A DNA stretch of 64,000 nt from FEN-1297 sp964498065 (GCA_964498065.1 CAZCFZ010000010.1:21353-85352); one strand, 5' to 3'. Positions 7,141-17,068 are shown, counted from the stretch's first letter. A program made the numbers and translations. The notes: generated by a model not told the origin, from the letters alone.

Positions 7141-9546
7141 TTAATTCCTTAAAGGTTTACCTGTATTTAAAATATTCTGAATTCTTTCCATTGTTTTCTT
7201 TTCTCCAATCAAACTTAAAAATGCTTCTCTTTCCAGATCAAGAAGATATTGTTCTGAAACTAAAGTACCTTGAGTTAAATCTCCGCCGCACATAACAAAA
7301 GCAAGCTTCTCTGCAATTTTTCTGTCATGATCGGAAATATAATTTGCAATGCGGAAAGAATAAGCTCCAAGCAAAAGAGTAGCAAGTGCCTGTCTTCCTA
7401 ATACTTTTATATCATTCCGGGGAACCGGATGTGTATAACCCCTATTTGCAATATCCAGAACAGCCTGTTTAGCATCAAAAATAACTTTATTCGGATTGAT
7501 CGTTATTTTATCCCTCCCTTTTTTAAATATTCCGAGATCAAAAGCCTCGTAAGCTGAGGTTGCAACTTTAGCCATGGCTATATTCATAAATTTTTCCTGA
7601 AGTTCCGGCATTTCAACAATACCTTCCGCATAACTATCGGAAGCCCGCAAAGCCATTTCCTTTGTCCCGCCGCCGGCAGGAATAATTCCAACACCAACTT
7701 CAACTAGCCCAATATAAGTCTCGGCAGAAGCCTGAACTTGATCTGCATGAAGACAGATTTCACATCCGCCGCCTAATGTTAGAGCATGAGGTGCAACAAC
7801 TACCGGGACGCTGGAATATCGGACATGCATTGTTGTGTTTTGAAATGTTCTAACTGCAAGATCTATTTCGTCATATTCCTGTTCAACCGCTAACATTAGC
7901 ATCATTGCTAAATTTGCACCGGCAGAAAAATTTTGTCCGTTGTTGCCAATTACCAAGCCGGCAAAATCTTTTTCGGCAATTTCAATTGATTTATTTACTG
8001 CTTCAAGAATTTCAGTTCCAATAGAATTCATTTTTGTCTGAAACTCAAGATTAACTACACCATTGCCGATATCATGGAGTGTAGCTCCAACATTCTTCCA
8101 AACCGGTTTATTCTCTCTATAATTATCTAGAATTATGAATTCATCTTTACCAGGAATAATTTTATAAGAAGAAGAATTGATATCGTAAAATTTCTTTTTA
8201 CCGTTTTCAACTTTATAAAATGAGTCAAATCCTTTTGCCAGCATATCTTTAACCCACTTAGCCGGTAAAAGATTTGCTTCTTCCATCAGCTGAGTCATCT
8301 TTTTAACACCAAGAGCATCCCATGTTTCAAAAGGTCCAAGCTCCCATCCGAATCCGCCTTTCATTGCGTCATCTATTCGATATATTTCATCGGAAATTTC
8401 CGGTATTCGACTAGATGAATATTGAAAAATATTGAAAGAAAGCATTCTTAAAAATTCAGCTGCATTATCTTTTGCGGCATGAAGTACTTTCAGTCTTTCT
8501 TTTAAATCCTCTATCGGTTTTGCAGCACCGACAGAAGCAAACTTCGGCTTTATGCTCGGCTTATATTCCAAAGTTTTAATATCAAGTTCAAGTATTTCTT
8601 TTGTTCCGTCATCTTTTTTTATTTTCTTGTAAAAACCCTGCCCGGTTTTATCGCCCAACCAATTTTTCTCAACCATTTTATTTACATAATCCGGAATTAT
8701 AAAAAGTTCCCTCGCTTCATCTTTAGGACAATCGTGATAAATATTATTTGCAACTTTTACCAATGTATCAATTCCTACAACATCGCAAGTTCTAAATGTG
8801 GCAGATTTTGGTTTTCCTGTTATCGGACCGGTTAATGTATCAATTTCCTTAATCGTCAGTTTCATTTCTTTCATCAATTTGAAAACAGCCATCATACTGA
8901 AAACCCCAATACGGTTTGCAATGAAAGCCGGCGTATCTTTACATATAACGGTTGTTTTACCAAGAAAGACGCTGCCGTAATACATTAGAAAATCTATTAC
9001 TGCCTTATCTGTTTCCGGAGTAGGAATCAGCTCCAACAACTGTAAATATCTCGGCGGATTAAAAAAGTGTGTACCGCAAAAATGTTTACGGAAATCCTCA
9101 CTTCTTCCCTCAAGCATTAAATGAATTGGAATCCCAGAAGTATTTGTCGTAATTAGTGAACCTGGTTTTCTAAATTTTTCAACTTTTTCAAAAACGGATT
9201 TTTTAATTTCTAAGTTTTCTACAACTGCTTCTATAATCCAGTCAACGTTTGTTAAATTCTTTAAGTCATCTTCAAAATTACCGGTTGCAATTCTTGAAGA
9301 AAATGATTCTAAATATATTGGTGAAGGTTTGGCTTTCAATACATTTTTTAGATTTTCATTAACTATCCTGTTTCTAAATTTTTTATCGTTTAAAGTGAGT
9401 CCTTCTTTTTTTTCTGATTCCGTTAAATCTTTTGGAACAATGTCCATAAGAAAAACTTTGCAGCCGGTATTTGCAAAATGAGCGGCTATCCGGGAGCCCA
9501 TAACCCCCGATCCTAATACTGCAACTTCTTTAATGATTCTCTTCAT
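7141..9546 (-). CDS. Fused 3-hydroxyacyl-CoA dehydrogenase/enoyl-CoA hydratase, FadN type
   Basis: An 801-residue bifunctional enzyme. The N-terminal NAD-binding domain begins VLGSGVMGSRIAAHF and carries HFFNPP; the 3HCDH C-terminal domain follows (about 200-310). A crotonase domain lies at about residues 490-660 (NGQNFSAGANL and LTLGGGCEICLHAD). The order, dehydrogenase first and hydratase last, is that of Bacillus FadN, the reverse of E. coli FadB. It supplies the second and third beta-oxidation steps. The gene sits between the acyl-CoA ligase (40 bp) and the thiolase (34 bp), consistent with one operon. Confidence 0.9.
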   Translation of the reverse strand: MKRIIKEVAVLGSGVMGSRIAAHFANTGCKVFLMDIVPKDLTESEKKEGLTLNDKKFRNRIVNENLKNVLKAKPSPIYLESFSSRIATGNFEDDLKNLTNVDWIIEAVVENLEIKKSVFEKVEKFRKPGSLITTNTSGIPIHLMLEGRSEDFRKHFCGTHFFNPPRYLQLLELIPTPETDKAVIDFLMYYGSVFLGKTTVICKDTPAFIANRIGVFSMMAVFKLMKEMKLTIKEIDTLTGPITGKPKSATFRTCDVVGIDTLVKVANNIYHDCPKDEARELFIIPDYVNKMVEKNWLGDKTGQGFYKKIKKDDGTKEILELDIKTLEYKPSIKPKFASVGAAKPIEDLKERLKVLHAAKDNAAEFLRMLSFNIFQYSSSRIPEISDEIYRIDDAMKGGFGWELGPFETWDALGVKKMTQLMEEANLLPAKWVKDMLAKGFDSFYKVENGKKKFYDINSSSYKIIPGKDEFIILDNYRENKPVWKNVGATLHDIGNGVVNLEFQTKMNSIGTEILEAVNKSIEIAEKDFAGLVIGNNGQNFSAGANLAMMLMLAVEQEYDEIDLAVRTFQNTTMHVRYSSVPVVVAPHALTLGGGCEICLHADQVQASAETYIGLVEVGVGIIPAGGGTKEMALRASDSYAEGIVEMPELQEKFMNIAMAKVATSAYEAFDLGIFKKGRDKITINPNKVIFDAKQAVLDIANRGYTHPVPRNDIKVLGRQALATLLLGAYSFRIANYISDHDRKIAEKLAFVMCGGDLTQGTLVSEQYLLDLEREAFLSLIGEKKTMERIQNILNTGKPLRN

Positions 9547-9586
9547 GTTTATTATTTTGTTTAAATGATTAAAAATTTATTCTATT

Positions 9587-11392
9587 TTATTCACTGTATA
9601 TTTGTTCAATTAATTCTGTATACTTTTCTAAAATTATTTTTCTTTTAAGTTTAAGTGTAGGTGTTAATTCACCTGTTTCAACTGCCCAGTCATCATGAAC
9701 GATTTCAAATTTTTTAATCTGCTCGATATGCGAAAATCTTTTATTATATCTTTGAATGTCTTTCCAGATCCTATCTTTTAATATTTTGCATTTGTCAATA
9801 TCATCTATACCTAACTTGTCATATCCTTTTTTTCTACACCAATTAAAAACAAAAACTTTATCCGGAACAATTAAAGCAGCTGTAAATTTTCTATTCTCAC
9901 CAATTACCATAATATTTTTAATAAACCAAGACTCTTTCATTTTATTTTCAATTGGCAGAGGTGCAACGAATTTGCCGCCTGAAGTTTTAAATACCTCTTT
10001 TACCCTATCTGTAATTTTTAAAAATCTTCCGTCGATTAACTGTCCTATATCCCCTGTATGAAACCAACCTTCCTTATCCAGAGCTTTAGATGTTAATTCC
10101 GGATTATTATAATAACTTTTAAATACGTTTGGCCCCTTGGTCAGGATTTCTCCGTTGTCCGAAATTTTAATTTGAACATCCGGAATGGGTAATCCTACCG
10201 AACCTAAATAATACTCACCTTTCATAAATCGATTACAAGTAATAACCGGCGATGTCTCTGTTAATCCGTACCCCTCTCTTATTGGAATGCCTGCGCCTGT
10301 AAATATTCTTGCAAGCCTTGGTTGAAGAGCAGCCGCTCCGCTGATAATTCCCTTTACTTCTCCGCCTAAAGCCTGCTGCCATTTGGAGAAAACTAATTTC
10401 CTTGCGGCATTCAATCGAAGATTATAAAAGAAATTATTCTTTCCCATCGGATCATAATGATTTGCCAAGTTAACTGCCCAGCCGAAGATTGCTTTTTTTA
10501 ATCCTTTTAGTTGCCTTCCTTTTTCCATTATTCTTTCATATACTTTTTCCAGCAGTCTTGGAACTGTAGTAAAATAATTAGGTTTTACTTCTAAAAAATT
10601 CTCGGCCACTTTATCAATACTTTCAGCATAGTAAATTGAACCGCCGACAGCTAAGTAAAAGTAAATCCCCGTCCGCTCAAAAATGTGGCAAATCGGTAAA
10701 AAGCTTATCATCCTATGATTATCATTCATCGGCATTATTTTACTTAATGAGACAATATTGCTAATAATATTATGATGAGTAAGCATTACGCCTTTAGGTG
10801 TACCTGTTGTACCTGAAGTATAAATAATTGTAGCAAGATCATCCGGCTTAATCGAAGCTTCTATCGATTTAAGAGTTTCTTCAAGACTTTTATCAGCTTG
10901 TCCGGATATTTCAGTCCAGTGTTTTGCATCTTTAATTCTATCAAATGTATATATGTCTTTTATTGAATTAGATTTTGGAAGGACATGCTTAACTTTCTCA
11001 TATAATTCTAATCCAGCGACAAAAACTAATTTAACTTGTGAATCATTAAAGATATAAATGAATTCCTCTTCAGACATAGTGGGATACATAGGAACATCAA
11101 TACAGCCTGCCTGTAAAGTACCGAGATCTACAAAATTCCATTCCGATCTATTGGGTGAAATTATAGCAAACTTATCTCCCTGTTTAAAACCTAATTTTAG
11201 CAGACCTAAGCTAAAGTCGTCAACTATTTCCTGAATTTTAAGAGAACCGTAATTTTGCCACTTTCCTTCTTTCTTATCACTTATTGCATCTAAGCGTGGA
11301 TAGTTTTTGATCTGGTAAGGGACAATATCAATTATTCTTTTGATTCCAGCTTCAAAATTTCTTTGTGCACTTGTTGATGACGGCATATTCAA
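9587..11392 (-). CDS. fadD: Long-chain fatty-acid-CoA ligase
   Basis: A 601-residue AMP-forming acyl-CoA synthetase. The P-loop-like YTSGTTGTPKG lies near residue 190, GYGLTETSP near 375 and GWFHTGDIG near 450. It activates fatty acids with ATP and CoA, priming them for beta-oxidation. It is the first gene of the fad operon and is divergent from the ScfR-type regulator across a 137-bp gap. That gap holds a perfect palindrome and a weak promoter, so this operon is the likely control target. Length and motifs match the FadD15/FACL group. Confidence 0.92.
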   Translation of the reverse strand: MNMPSSTSAQRNFEAGIKRIIDIVPYQIKNYPRLDAISDKKEGKWQNYGSLKIQEIVDDFSLGLLKLGFKQGDKFAIISPNRSEWNFVDLGTLQAGCIDVPMYPTMSEEEFIYIFNDSQVKLVFVAGLELYEKVKHVLPKSNSIKDIYTFDRIKDAKHWTEISGQADKSLEETLKSIEASIKPDDLATIIYTSGTTGTPKGVMLTHHNIISNIVSLSKIMPMNDNHRMISFLPICHIFERTGIYFYLAVGGSIYYAESIDKVAENFLEVKPNYFTTVPRLLEKVYERIMEKGRQLKGLKKAIFGWAVNLANHYDPMGKNNFFYNLRLNAARKLVFSKWQQALGGEVKGIISGAAALQPRLARIFTGAGIPIREGYGLTETSPVITCNRFMKGEYYLGSVGLPIPDVQIKISDNGEILTKGPNVFKSYYNNPELTSKALDKEGWFHTGDIGQLIDGRFLKITDRVKEVFKTSGGKFVAPLPIENKMKESWFIKNIMVIGENRKFTAALIVPDKVFVFNWCRKKGYDKLGIDDIDKCKILKDRIWKDIQRYNKRFSHIEQIKKFEIVHDDWAVETGELTPTLKLKRKIILEKYTELIEQIYSE

Positions 11393-11410
11393 ACTTCTTT
11401 AATTTTAATT

Positions 11411-11441
11411 TGAATATATTTATCATATTTTAAAAAAACAA
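11411..11441 (-). promoter_or_regulatory. Weak candidate promoter for fadD
   Basis: On the minus strand, TTG (11441-11439), a 20-bp spacer and TATATTCA (11418-11411) resemble the TTG-N20-TAnnTTTG promoters seen before secA and the nucleotidyltransferase gene, but the -7 box is imperfect. The TTG overlaps the last base of the palindrome. Confidence 0.35.
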
Positions 11442-11454
11442 GCGAAATTTCGCT
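11441..11454. promoter_or_regulatory. Perfect palindrome, candidate operator of the ScfR-type regulator
   Basis: AGCGAAATTTCGCT is a perfect 14-bp palindrome and the only GC-containing symmetric site in the fadD/regulator gap. It abuts the candidate fadD promoter, so a bound regulator would block it. The link to the adjacent regulator is inferred from position. Confidence 0.55.
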
Positions 11455-11529
11455 ATTAACGATTTTTTGCTGACCTTTTAATTTTCTTTTTGATATATTG
11501 CACAGTAAATTTTTAAAACTTCGGAAAGT

Positions 11530-13026
11530 ATGGCAAAAGGAAATTACATAAAACTAATTTTCGGTTTAAAGTTAAAACAATTGCGTCTGGATAAAAATAT
11601 GCTGCTTTCAGACTTAGCAGCTAAAAGCGGATTATCCGTTTCTTATTTAAATGAAATAGAAAGCGGTAAAAAATATCCCAAAGCTGATAAAATAAAATCA
11701 CTTGCAGAAGCTTTGGATGTTACCTACGATAAAATGGTGTCGTTAAAATTAATGCGAAATCTTGCGCCTATTGAGGAATTTTTAGAATCAAATATTCTTG
11801 AACAATTACCGCTTGATCATTATGGAATTGATATAAATAAATTAATTATGATTATGGCAAATTCGTCATTACAATTAAGTGCTTTAATAAGTGCATTTAT
11901 TGAAATGGCAAAAACTTCAGAATTAAGCCAAAATAATTTCAGCAGAACCGCATTAAGGACTTTTAAAGAATTCAATGATAATTATTTTGAAGATCTTGAA
12001 ATTGAAGTAAAAAACTTTATTAAAGTATCAGGGCTTAAAGAATCATATAAAATTGAGTTTGATCAATTAAAATATATTCTTAAAGAAAAATACAATTATG
12101 ATATTGATGAATCTTCTTTAAACAAGTATCCAGAATTAAGTGAATTAAGAGCAGTGGTCTTAAAAGACAAAAAGGTAAAATTATTATTGAATAATAAATT
12201 GTCTGTTGCACAAAAAGTTTTCGTGGCCGGTAAAGAATTGGCATATAATTATCTCGGCATAAAAGACAGAAGCTATATTTATTCAAGTTTAAGCTTAAAA
12301 ACTTTTGATCACCTTCTTAATTATTTTAAGGTATCTTATTTCTCAACCGCCCTAATATTAAACAGTAATTTATTTATAAAGGATTTAGGAAATTTCTTTA
12401 ATAGAAAAACCTGGGACGGTGAAAAATTTCTGTCGCTTATAAATAAATACAATGCGACTACAGAGATGTCTTTTCAGAGGATTACCAATCTTTCTTCCAA
12501 ACATTTTGGTTTAAATAATCTATTCTTTTTAAGATTTAATTATGACACTCTGTCAAAAAGCTACCGGTTATCTAACGAACTAAGGTTGAATACCCATCAT
12601 AATCCCGGCGGATATCAGGAAAATGAACATTACTGCAGAAGATGGGTCTCATTTGATACAATTAATCAAATGGAAAGCAAACTAAAAAAAGATAAAAAAT
12701 TCAGCGGCAGAACTGTTGGGATATTGCATTCAAAATTTTTAGAATCAAAAGATGAATATTTGTGCATCTCGGCAGCTCAAAGAGGTAATCTTCAAAAAAA
12801 TACTTATTCAAGCTTAACAATCGGTTTTCAACTGGATGACAATTTGAAGAAAAAGATTAAATTCTGGAACGATCCTCAAATACCGATGAAAATAGTAAAT
12901 GATACTTGCGAAAAATGTAAAATACTTGACTGCAATGAAAGAGTAGCACCTCCCCTTACAGCAGAAAAAATTGAAAAATCATTAATGGTCGAAAAAACAC
13001 TCAAACAATTATCCTCGGATTTATAA
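11530..13026 (+). CDS. ScfR-type transcriptional regulator of fatty-acid metabolism (XRE plus degenerate M78 domain)
   Basis: A 498-residue protein. Residues 12-66 form an XRE helix-turn-helix (SDLAAKSGLSVSYLNEIESG). The central region resembles the IrrE/ImmA metallopeptidase fold, but the zinc motif HExxH reads KELAY (235-239), so peptidase activity is not expected. The C terminus has cysteines C460, C463 and C468 in CEKCKILDCNERVAPP, a signature of short-chain fatty-acyl regulators such as RamB and MccR, which sense acyl-CoA. Divergence from the fad operon supports control of fatty-acid use. Whether it represses or activates is not visible. Confidence 0.8.
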   Translation: MAKGNYIKLIFGLKLKQLRLDKNMLLSDLAAKSGLSVSYLNEIESGKKYPKADKIKSLAEALDVTYDKMVSLKLMRNLAPIEEFLESNILEQLPLDHYGIDINKLIMIMANSSLQLSALISAFIEMAKTSELSQNNFSRTALRTFKEFNDNYFEDLEIEVKNFIKVSGLKESYKIEFDQLKYILKEKYNYDIDESSLNKYPELSELRAVVLKDKKVKLLLNNKLSVAQKVFVAGKELAYNYLGIKDRSYIYSSLSLKTFDHLLNYFKVSYFSTALILNSNLFIKDLGNFFNRKTWDGEKFLSLINKYNATTEMSFQRITNLSSKHFGLNNLFFLRFNYDTLSKSYRLSNELRLNTHHNPGGYQENEHYCRRWVSFDTINQMESKLKKDKKFSGRTVGILHSKFLESKDEYLCISAAQRGNLQKNTYSSLTIGFQLDDNLKKKIKFWNDPQIPMKIVNDTCEKCKILDCNERVAPPLTAEKIEKSLMVEKTLKQLSSDL

Positions 13027-13039
13027 ATCTTTTAACAAA

Positions 13040-13483
13040 TTAATTTCTTTTCTCGAACTCCTCAATTTTCTTTTTTACCCATGCAGGTGTTACAAATGAA
13101 ATTTGCTTCTCATAATCATAAGAAACCAATTTAGTTAAGGCAGAAGCAGCTGCTACCTTTGTTCCGTTTCTTTCTACTAAAATAAGATGCTCTACATCTG
13201 AACTTTTTGTCCCCATTTTTGAAACACGTGTGACAACCTCAATTTCATCACCCAACATTATTGGTAGAAGATAGTCAATTTCGATTCTAGCAACCACAGC
13301 TCCGAAATCAAGCCCGTCTTTTGTCTTTTCAAATACATCTTTGAAATACGCTATTCTCGCTTCTTCCAAATAAGAAAGATACGCAGCGTTATTTACATGG
13401 CGCATTGCATCGAGATCGGAAAATCTAACTTTAATTTTTATTTTATGTTTGAAGTCTTTTATTGATTTGGTTATATCGTTCAT
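13040..13483 (-). CDS. Acyl-CoA thioesterase, 4HBT hot-dog family (second copy)
   Basis: A 147-residue hot-dog thioesterase with VRFSDLDAMRHVNNAAYLSY near residues 19-38, containing the catalytic aspartate. It is a clear relative of the enzyme at 2528-2986; both keep the HVNNA/IVNNA helix and the following YLEEARI/YFEQARI segment. It converges on the ScfR-type regulator gene with a 13-bp gap between the stops. Hydrolysis of acyl-CoA is the family function; the substrate is unknown. Confidence 0.82.
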   Translation of the reverse strand: MNDITKSIKDFKHKIKIKVRFSDLDAMRHVNNAAYLSYLEEARIAYFKDVFEKTKDGLDFGAVVARIEIDYLLPIMLGDEIEVVTRVSKMGTKSSDVEHLILVERNGTKVAAASALTKLVSYDYEKQISFVTPAWVKKKIEEFEKRN

Positions 13484-13536
13484 GAGTATTTCATTTTAAT
13501 ATTTTTATTTGTTATCATTCTATTGTTTTATTGATA

Positions 13537-13634
13537 AATTGTCAAATTGTTGTATTGCTCTATTGCTGATAAAATAGTTCTGAACTTAACGATACAACCA
13601 TTCAGCAATTTGGCAATCGGATAGTTTGACAATT
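13537..13634. repeat. Degenerate palindromic element
   Basis: Outer arms AATTGTCAAATT (13537-13548) and AGTTTGACAATT (13623-13634) pair at 11 of 12 positions. Inside are a second complementary pair, ATTGCTGA (13562-13569) and TCAGCAAT (13602-13609), and a TTGTAT/ATACAA pair. The nested arms and 98-bp size suggest a decayed small palindromic mobile element between the thioesterase and threonine aldolase genes. Confidence 0.5.
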
Positions 13635-13655
13635 ACGCCTTTCAGCGATAATTGG

Positions 13656-14687
13656 TTAATTAAAAACTTCCCGGATTATACTACAAGCTTTACTAATTTC
13701 ATCAAAGCTTACATCCAAATGTGTAATTGCTCTTAGATACCCAACTTTACCTTCTGAGATTAACAATCCTTTTTCTTTGCATTTTAATATGGCCTCTTCA
13801 ACATTGAATGTTTTAGATTTGAATATAACAATGTTGGTCTGAACGGAATTTAAATCAATTTGAAGCGATGTAAGCTCGCTAATTGTTTTGGCGAGCAATT
13901 TTGCTTTTTGATGATCCTCTTCGAGCCTCTCGATATTATTTTTTAATGCATACAATCCCGCAGCGGCTAAAATTCCAATCTGTCTCATTCCGCCGCCCCA
14001 CGCTTTTCTGACTCTGAATGCTTCTTTTATAAAATCTTTTGTGCCAGCTATTATTGATCCGACAGGTGCGCCTAATCCTTTAGATAAGCAACAGGAAATA
14101 GAATCAAAATGTTTAGCATATTCTTTAACCGGAATTTTTGCTGCAACAGACGCATTCCAAATTCTTGCGCCGTCTAAATGATATTTCAAATTATATTTTT
14201 TTGCTAATGCTTCAATCTTTATGATATTCTGAAGAGGATGAATCATTCCCCCTGCCCGGTTATGCGTATTTTCGATTTCTATTACTTTTGTCCTGGGCAT
14301 ATAATAGGCGCTTTCAGGCCTGATAAATGGTTCAATTTGTTCCGGAGTAATGACACCATTTTTTCCATCAATCGGCATTAGCTGAATTCCGCTTAATGCA
14401 GCAGGCGATCCGGATTCATATTGAAATATATGTGAATCTCTTTCACAGATTACTTCATCAGCAGGATTTGTATGAACATTTAAACAGATCTGATTTCCCA
14501 TAACGCCGCTGCTTACAAATAAGGATGCTTCTTTACCTAAAAGATCTGCTGCGTATTCCTGCAGTTCATTGACAGTCGGATCTTCCTGAAAGACATCGTC
14601 TCCGACTTCAGCATTGTATATCGCTTTTCTCATTTCTTCGGAAGGTTTTGTAACCGTATCGCTTCTTAAGTCAATAAATTTATTCAT
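13656..14687 (-). CDS. ltaE: Low-specificity L-threonine aldolase
   Basis: A 343-residue PLP enzyme of fold type I. The N terminus DLRSDTVTKPSEEMR and the segment EVGDDVFQEDPTVNELQ are hallmarks of the beta-eliminating lyase/threonine aldolase family. K203 in SCCLSKGLGAPVGS is the PLP lysine and HLDGARIW (170-177) holds the cofactor aspartate. It cleaves threonine or allo-threonine to glycine and acetaldehyde. It stands alone: 77 bp downstream of lnt, with a possible TAATTTTG -7 box at 14754-14747 on its own strand. Confidence 0.92.
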   Translation of the reverse strand: MNKFIDLRSDTVTKPSEEMRKAIYNAEVGDDVFQEDPTVNELQEYAADLLGKEASLFVSSGVMGNQICLNVHTNPADEVICERDSHIFQYESGSPAALSGIQLMPIDGKNGVITPEQIEPFIRPESAYYMPRTKVIEIENTHNRAGGMIHPLQNIIKIEALAKKYNLKYHLDGARIWNASVAAKIPVKEYAKHFDSISCCLSKGLGAPVGSIIAGTKDFIKEAFRVRKAWGGGMRQIGILAAAGLYALKNNIERLEEDHQKAKLLAKTISELTSLQIDLNSVQTNIVIFKSKTFNVEEAILKCKEKGLLISEGKVGYLRAITHLDVSFDEISKACSIIREVFN

Positions 14688-14764
14688 GATTTTTAATCTT
14701 TAGTTTTTTCCTGAATGTGTTTCTTAATTAAAAAAATTTGTCTCGCCAAAATTACAAATTCATA

Positions 14765-16456
14765 TTATAAATTAAATTTCATTTTAATTTTTTTAAGTAA
14801 AAATATTCCGAATATCCAAAGAGAAATAACTGAAGAGAGAACAGGAATTATCAAAGGATATTTCGTAAAAAAAGTTTCAACATTTTCAAGCGGAACATTT
14901 CCGACCAGATATGTTTTAGTAAAAAGCTTAGATTCAATTATAGTTCTTCCTACAGGATTTATTATACAGCTTATTCCGCCGTTAGCAGCTCTAATCACCG
15001 TGCGCCTGTTTTCAATCGCTCGAAGCACGGCAATTTCTTTATGCTGGTAAGGTCCGCTTGATTTTCCATACCAGCTGTCATTTGTAACAACAGCAATAAG
15101 CTTCGCACCCTTTCGAATAAAATCAGTAACAAAGTAAGGGAAAACGGATTCAAAACAAACCAATCCATTTATACTTATTGAATCAGAGACACCGGAATTC
15201 TTAATCCCACTTTTATAATTTGGATTTGGAATTTCAAAATTGACCGTGTCTCTTCCTTTATTCCAGCTGCTTATACCAACACCCCATTTAATAATTTTAC
15301 CGAGGAATGGCAGTGCATCAACAAAAGGAACTCTTTCTCCAAATGGAACCAGTTTCATTTTATCATAAGTCTGTACTTTCCATGTATTTGGAGAAAACAA
15401 TAATATTCCATTGTAAGTCGTATAATAAAAATCACCATTAGTTGATTCTCTAGCATCAGACGGAATTTTACTTCCTTTATAATAATATTTTACATCAGGC
15501 ATTCCCGTAAGAAGGTAAACATTTTTTTTACGTACAAAGTTGTAAATTGAATCAACCAAATCACCATAATTCCCATCCAATAGAAATACAGGTAAAGAAG
15601 TTTCCGGCCAAACCACTAATTTAGCACCCTTATCTACTGCTTTGCGGGATAAAGTCAGATAAAGGTTTGTCAATTCATTTAAGTTACCTCCTTCCCATTT
15701 TTTCCAGGGATTTAGATTAGGCTGAATTAATCCTACTTTTATGGTTTTATTTGAAACTTTGAAGGTGGTGTATTTATAAATTCCGTATGATAATATAAAA
15801 ACAAAAATTAATAAAGCAGCAGTTAAGTTAAATGTAAACTTTTTCCTCGAACTTTTATAATTGATAAATGCTTTGTATAAAAATATATTTATATAAACGA
15901 TAACAAGGGATAAGCCGACGGCGCCGATTATATCTGCAATCTGGATAAAAACGACAAAATGAGCTAATCCGTTTCCCAATGTGAGCCAGGGAAAGCTGGC
16001 ATCCGTAAGCATATAAAGATATTCATATGTAACCCAAAATAGAGGAAATAAAAAAATAATATTTTTAGATGGAAAAACTTTCCTGGATAAATATAAAAGT
16101 GTAGAAGGTATTAGGAATAAAAGAGGTTCGAAAAACAATAATGTTCCGCCGGCAATCATTAAAAACGGATCGGCAGTTTTTTGCCAGCTTCCTACCCAAT
16201 ACAAAGTAATCACGCTGAATACAAAAAATGTTAAATAAGTAGCTTTATTAATTTCGGCTAAAGATTCTCTTTTTTCGATAACATACAAATAAGGGACAAG
16301 ACCGAAAAATAAAAGGAGACAAAAAGGGAACGGAAACGGCGGGAAGCTTATTCCCATCATTATTCCGCTAAGAACTAATAATAATCTTTCTTTATTCTTT
16401 TTTGCTTTCTCTTCAGGTGAAAGCTTCAATCTATTTTTCCAAAAAATAATTTTCAA
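14765..16456 (-). CDS. lnt: Apolipoprotein N-acyltransferase
   Basis: A 563-residue inner-membrane protein. About six hydrophobic segments in the first ~230 residues are followed by a nitrilase-fold periplasmic domain and one C-terminal membrane segment. The catalytic triad is readable: glutamate in VVWPETSLPV, lysine in YDKMKLVPFGERVPF and cysteine in NGLVCFESVFP. It adds the third acyl chain to lipoproteins, which fits a diderm cell and the several lipoproteins in this window. Its start overlaps the dedA stop by 4 bp, so translation is probably coupled. Confidence 0.92.
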   Translation of the reverse strand: MKIIFWKNRLKLSPEEKAKKNKERLLLVLSGIMMGISFPPFPFPFCLLLFFGLVPYLYVIEKRESLAEINKATYLTFFVFSVITLYWVGSWQKTADPFLMIAGGTLLFFEPLLFLIPSTLLYLSRKVFPSKNIIFLFPLFWVTYEYLYMLTDASFPWLTLGNGLAHFVVFIQIADIIGAVGLSLVIVYINIFLYKAFINYKSSRKKFTFNLTAALLIFVFILSYGIYKYTTFKVSNKTIKVGLIQPNLNPWKKWEGGNLNELTNLYLTLSRKAVDKGAKLVVWPETSLPVFLLDGNYGDLVDSIYNFVRKKNVYLLTGMPDVKYYYKGSKIPSDARESTNGDFYYTTYNGILLFSPNTWKVQTYDKMKLVPFGERVPFVDALPFLGKIIKWGVGISSWNKGRDTVNFEIPNPNYKSGIKNSGVSDSISINGLVCFESVFPYFVTDFIRKGAKLIAVVTNDSWYGKSSGPYQHKEIAVLRAIENRRTVIRAANGGISCIINPVGRTIIESKLFTKTYLVGNVPLENVETFFTKYPLIIPVLSSVISLWIFGIFLLKKIKMKFNL

Positions 16457-17067
16457 TCCTTAAGCCGTTTTCTTCTAGATAGGAAATATCTAAAAATGTA
16501 AATTAAAATTATGAGAGCAGTGATACCTATAACAATATTGCTGTAAGCTGATAAATATTTATCAACTACTGCAATATTTCTTCCGAAAAGAATTCCGAGA
16601 TAAATTATAATTGAATTCCATGCCAATGCACTGATTGTTGCCAGAATTGCAGTCTTTTTTGCATCCAATTCACTTAATCCTCCGAATAGAGAAATAACTG
16701 AACGGGTCCCCGGTAAAAACCTGTTTATTAGAATTATTAAATACCCGTATTTCATAAACCAATGCTCAACTTTATCAAGTCCTTCCGTGGAGATAAATTT
16801 TATTTTACCTGCTCTTACAACTTTCTTATCAAGTTGTGAACCGATAAAGAACAATGCCATAAATCCCAATACACTTCCAAAGCTTGTTAAAATAAGAGTC
16901 GGGATAAAATGAATTGAATGCGATACGATTAACGAACCACCTACTACAACAACCAGGTCGCTTGGTGAAGGAGGGAAAACATTTTCAATAAAAGAAAAAA
17001 AGAAAAGTGTTACATAAATCCAGAAAGGACTTAATGCAGAAATAAAATCTAGAATATTCTCAAGCAT
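16453..17067 (-). CDS. DedA-family membrane protein
   Basis: A 204-residue integral membrane protein of the DedA/VTT (SNARE-associated) family. The motif SFIENVFPPSPSD lies in the first helical hairpin, and FLPGTRSVISLFGG near residues 117-130 carries the conserved arginine of the second re-entrant region. DedA proteins move or flip membrane lipids and support proton-motive-force-dependent envelope stability. The gene lies between ispF (1-bp gap) and lnt (4-bp overlap). The particular lipid is unknown. Confidence 0.88.
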   Translation of the reverse strand: MLENILDFISALSPFWIYVTLFFFSFIENVFPPSPSDLVVVVGGSLIVSHSIHFIPTLILTSFGSVLGFMALFFIGSQLDKKVVRAGKIKFISTEGLDKVEHWFMKYGYLIILINRFLPGTRSVISLFGGLSELDAKKTAILATISALAWNSIIIYLGILFGRNIAVVDKYLSAYSNIVIGITALIILIYIFRYFLSRRKRLKD

Positions 17068-17068
17068 A

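Noticed and set aside
11750..12250. Active ImmA/IrrE protease in the regulator
   Set aside because: The HExxH metal motif reads KELAY, with both histidines lost.
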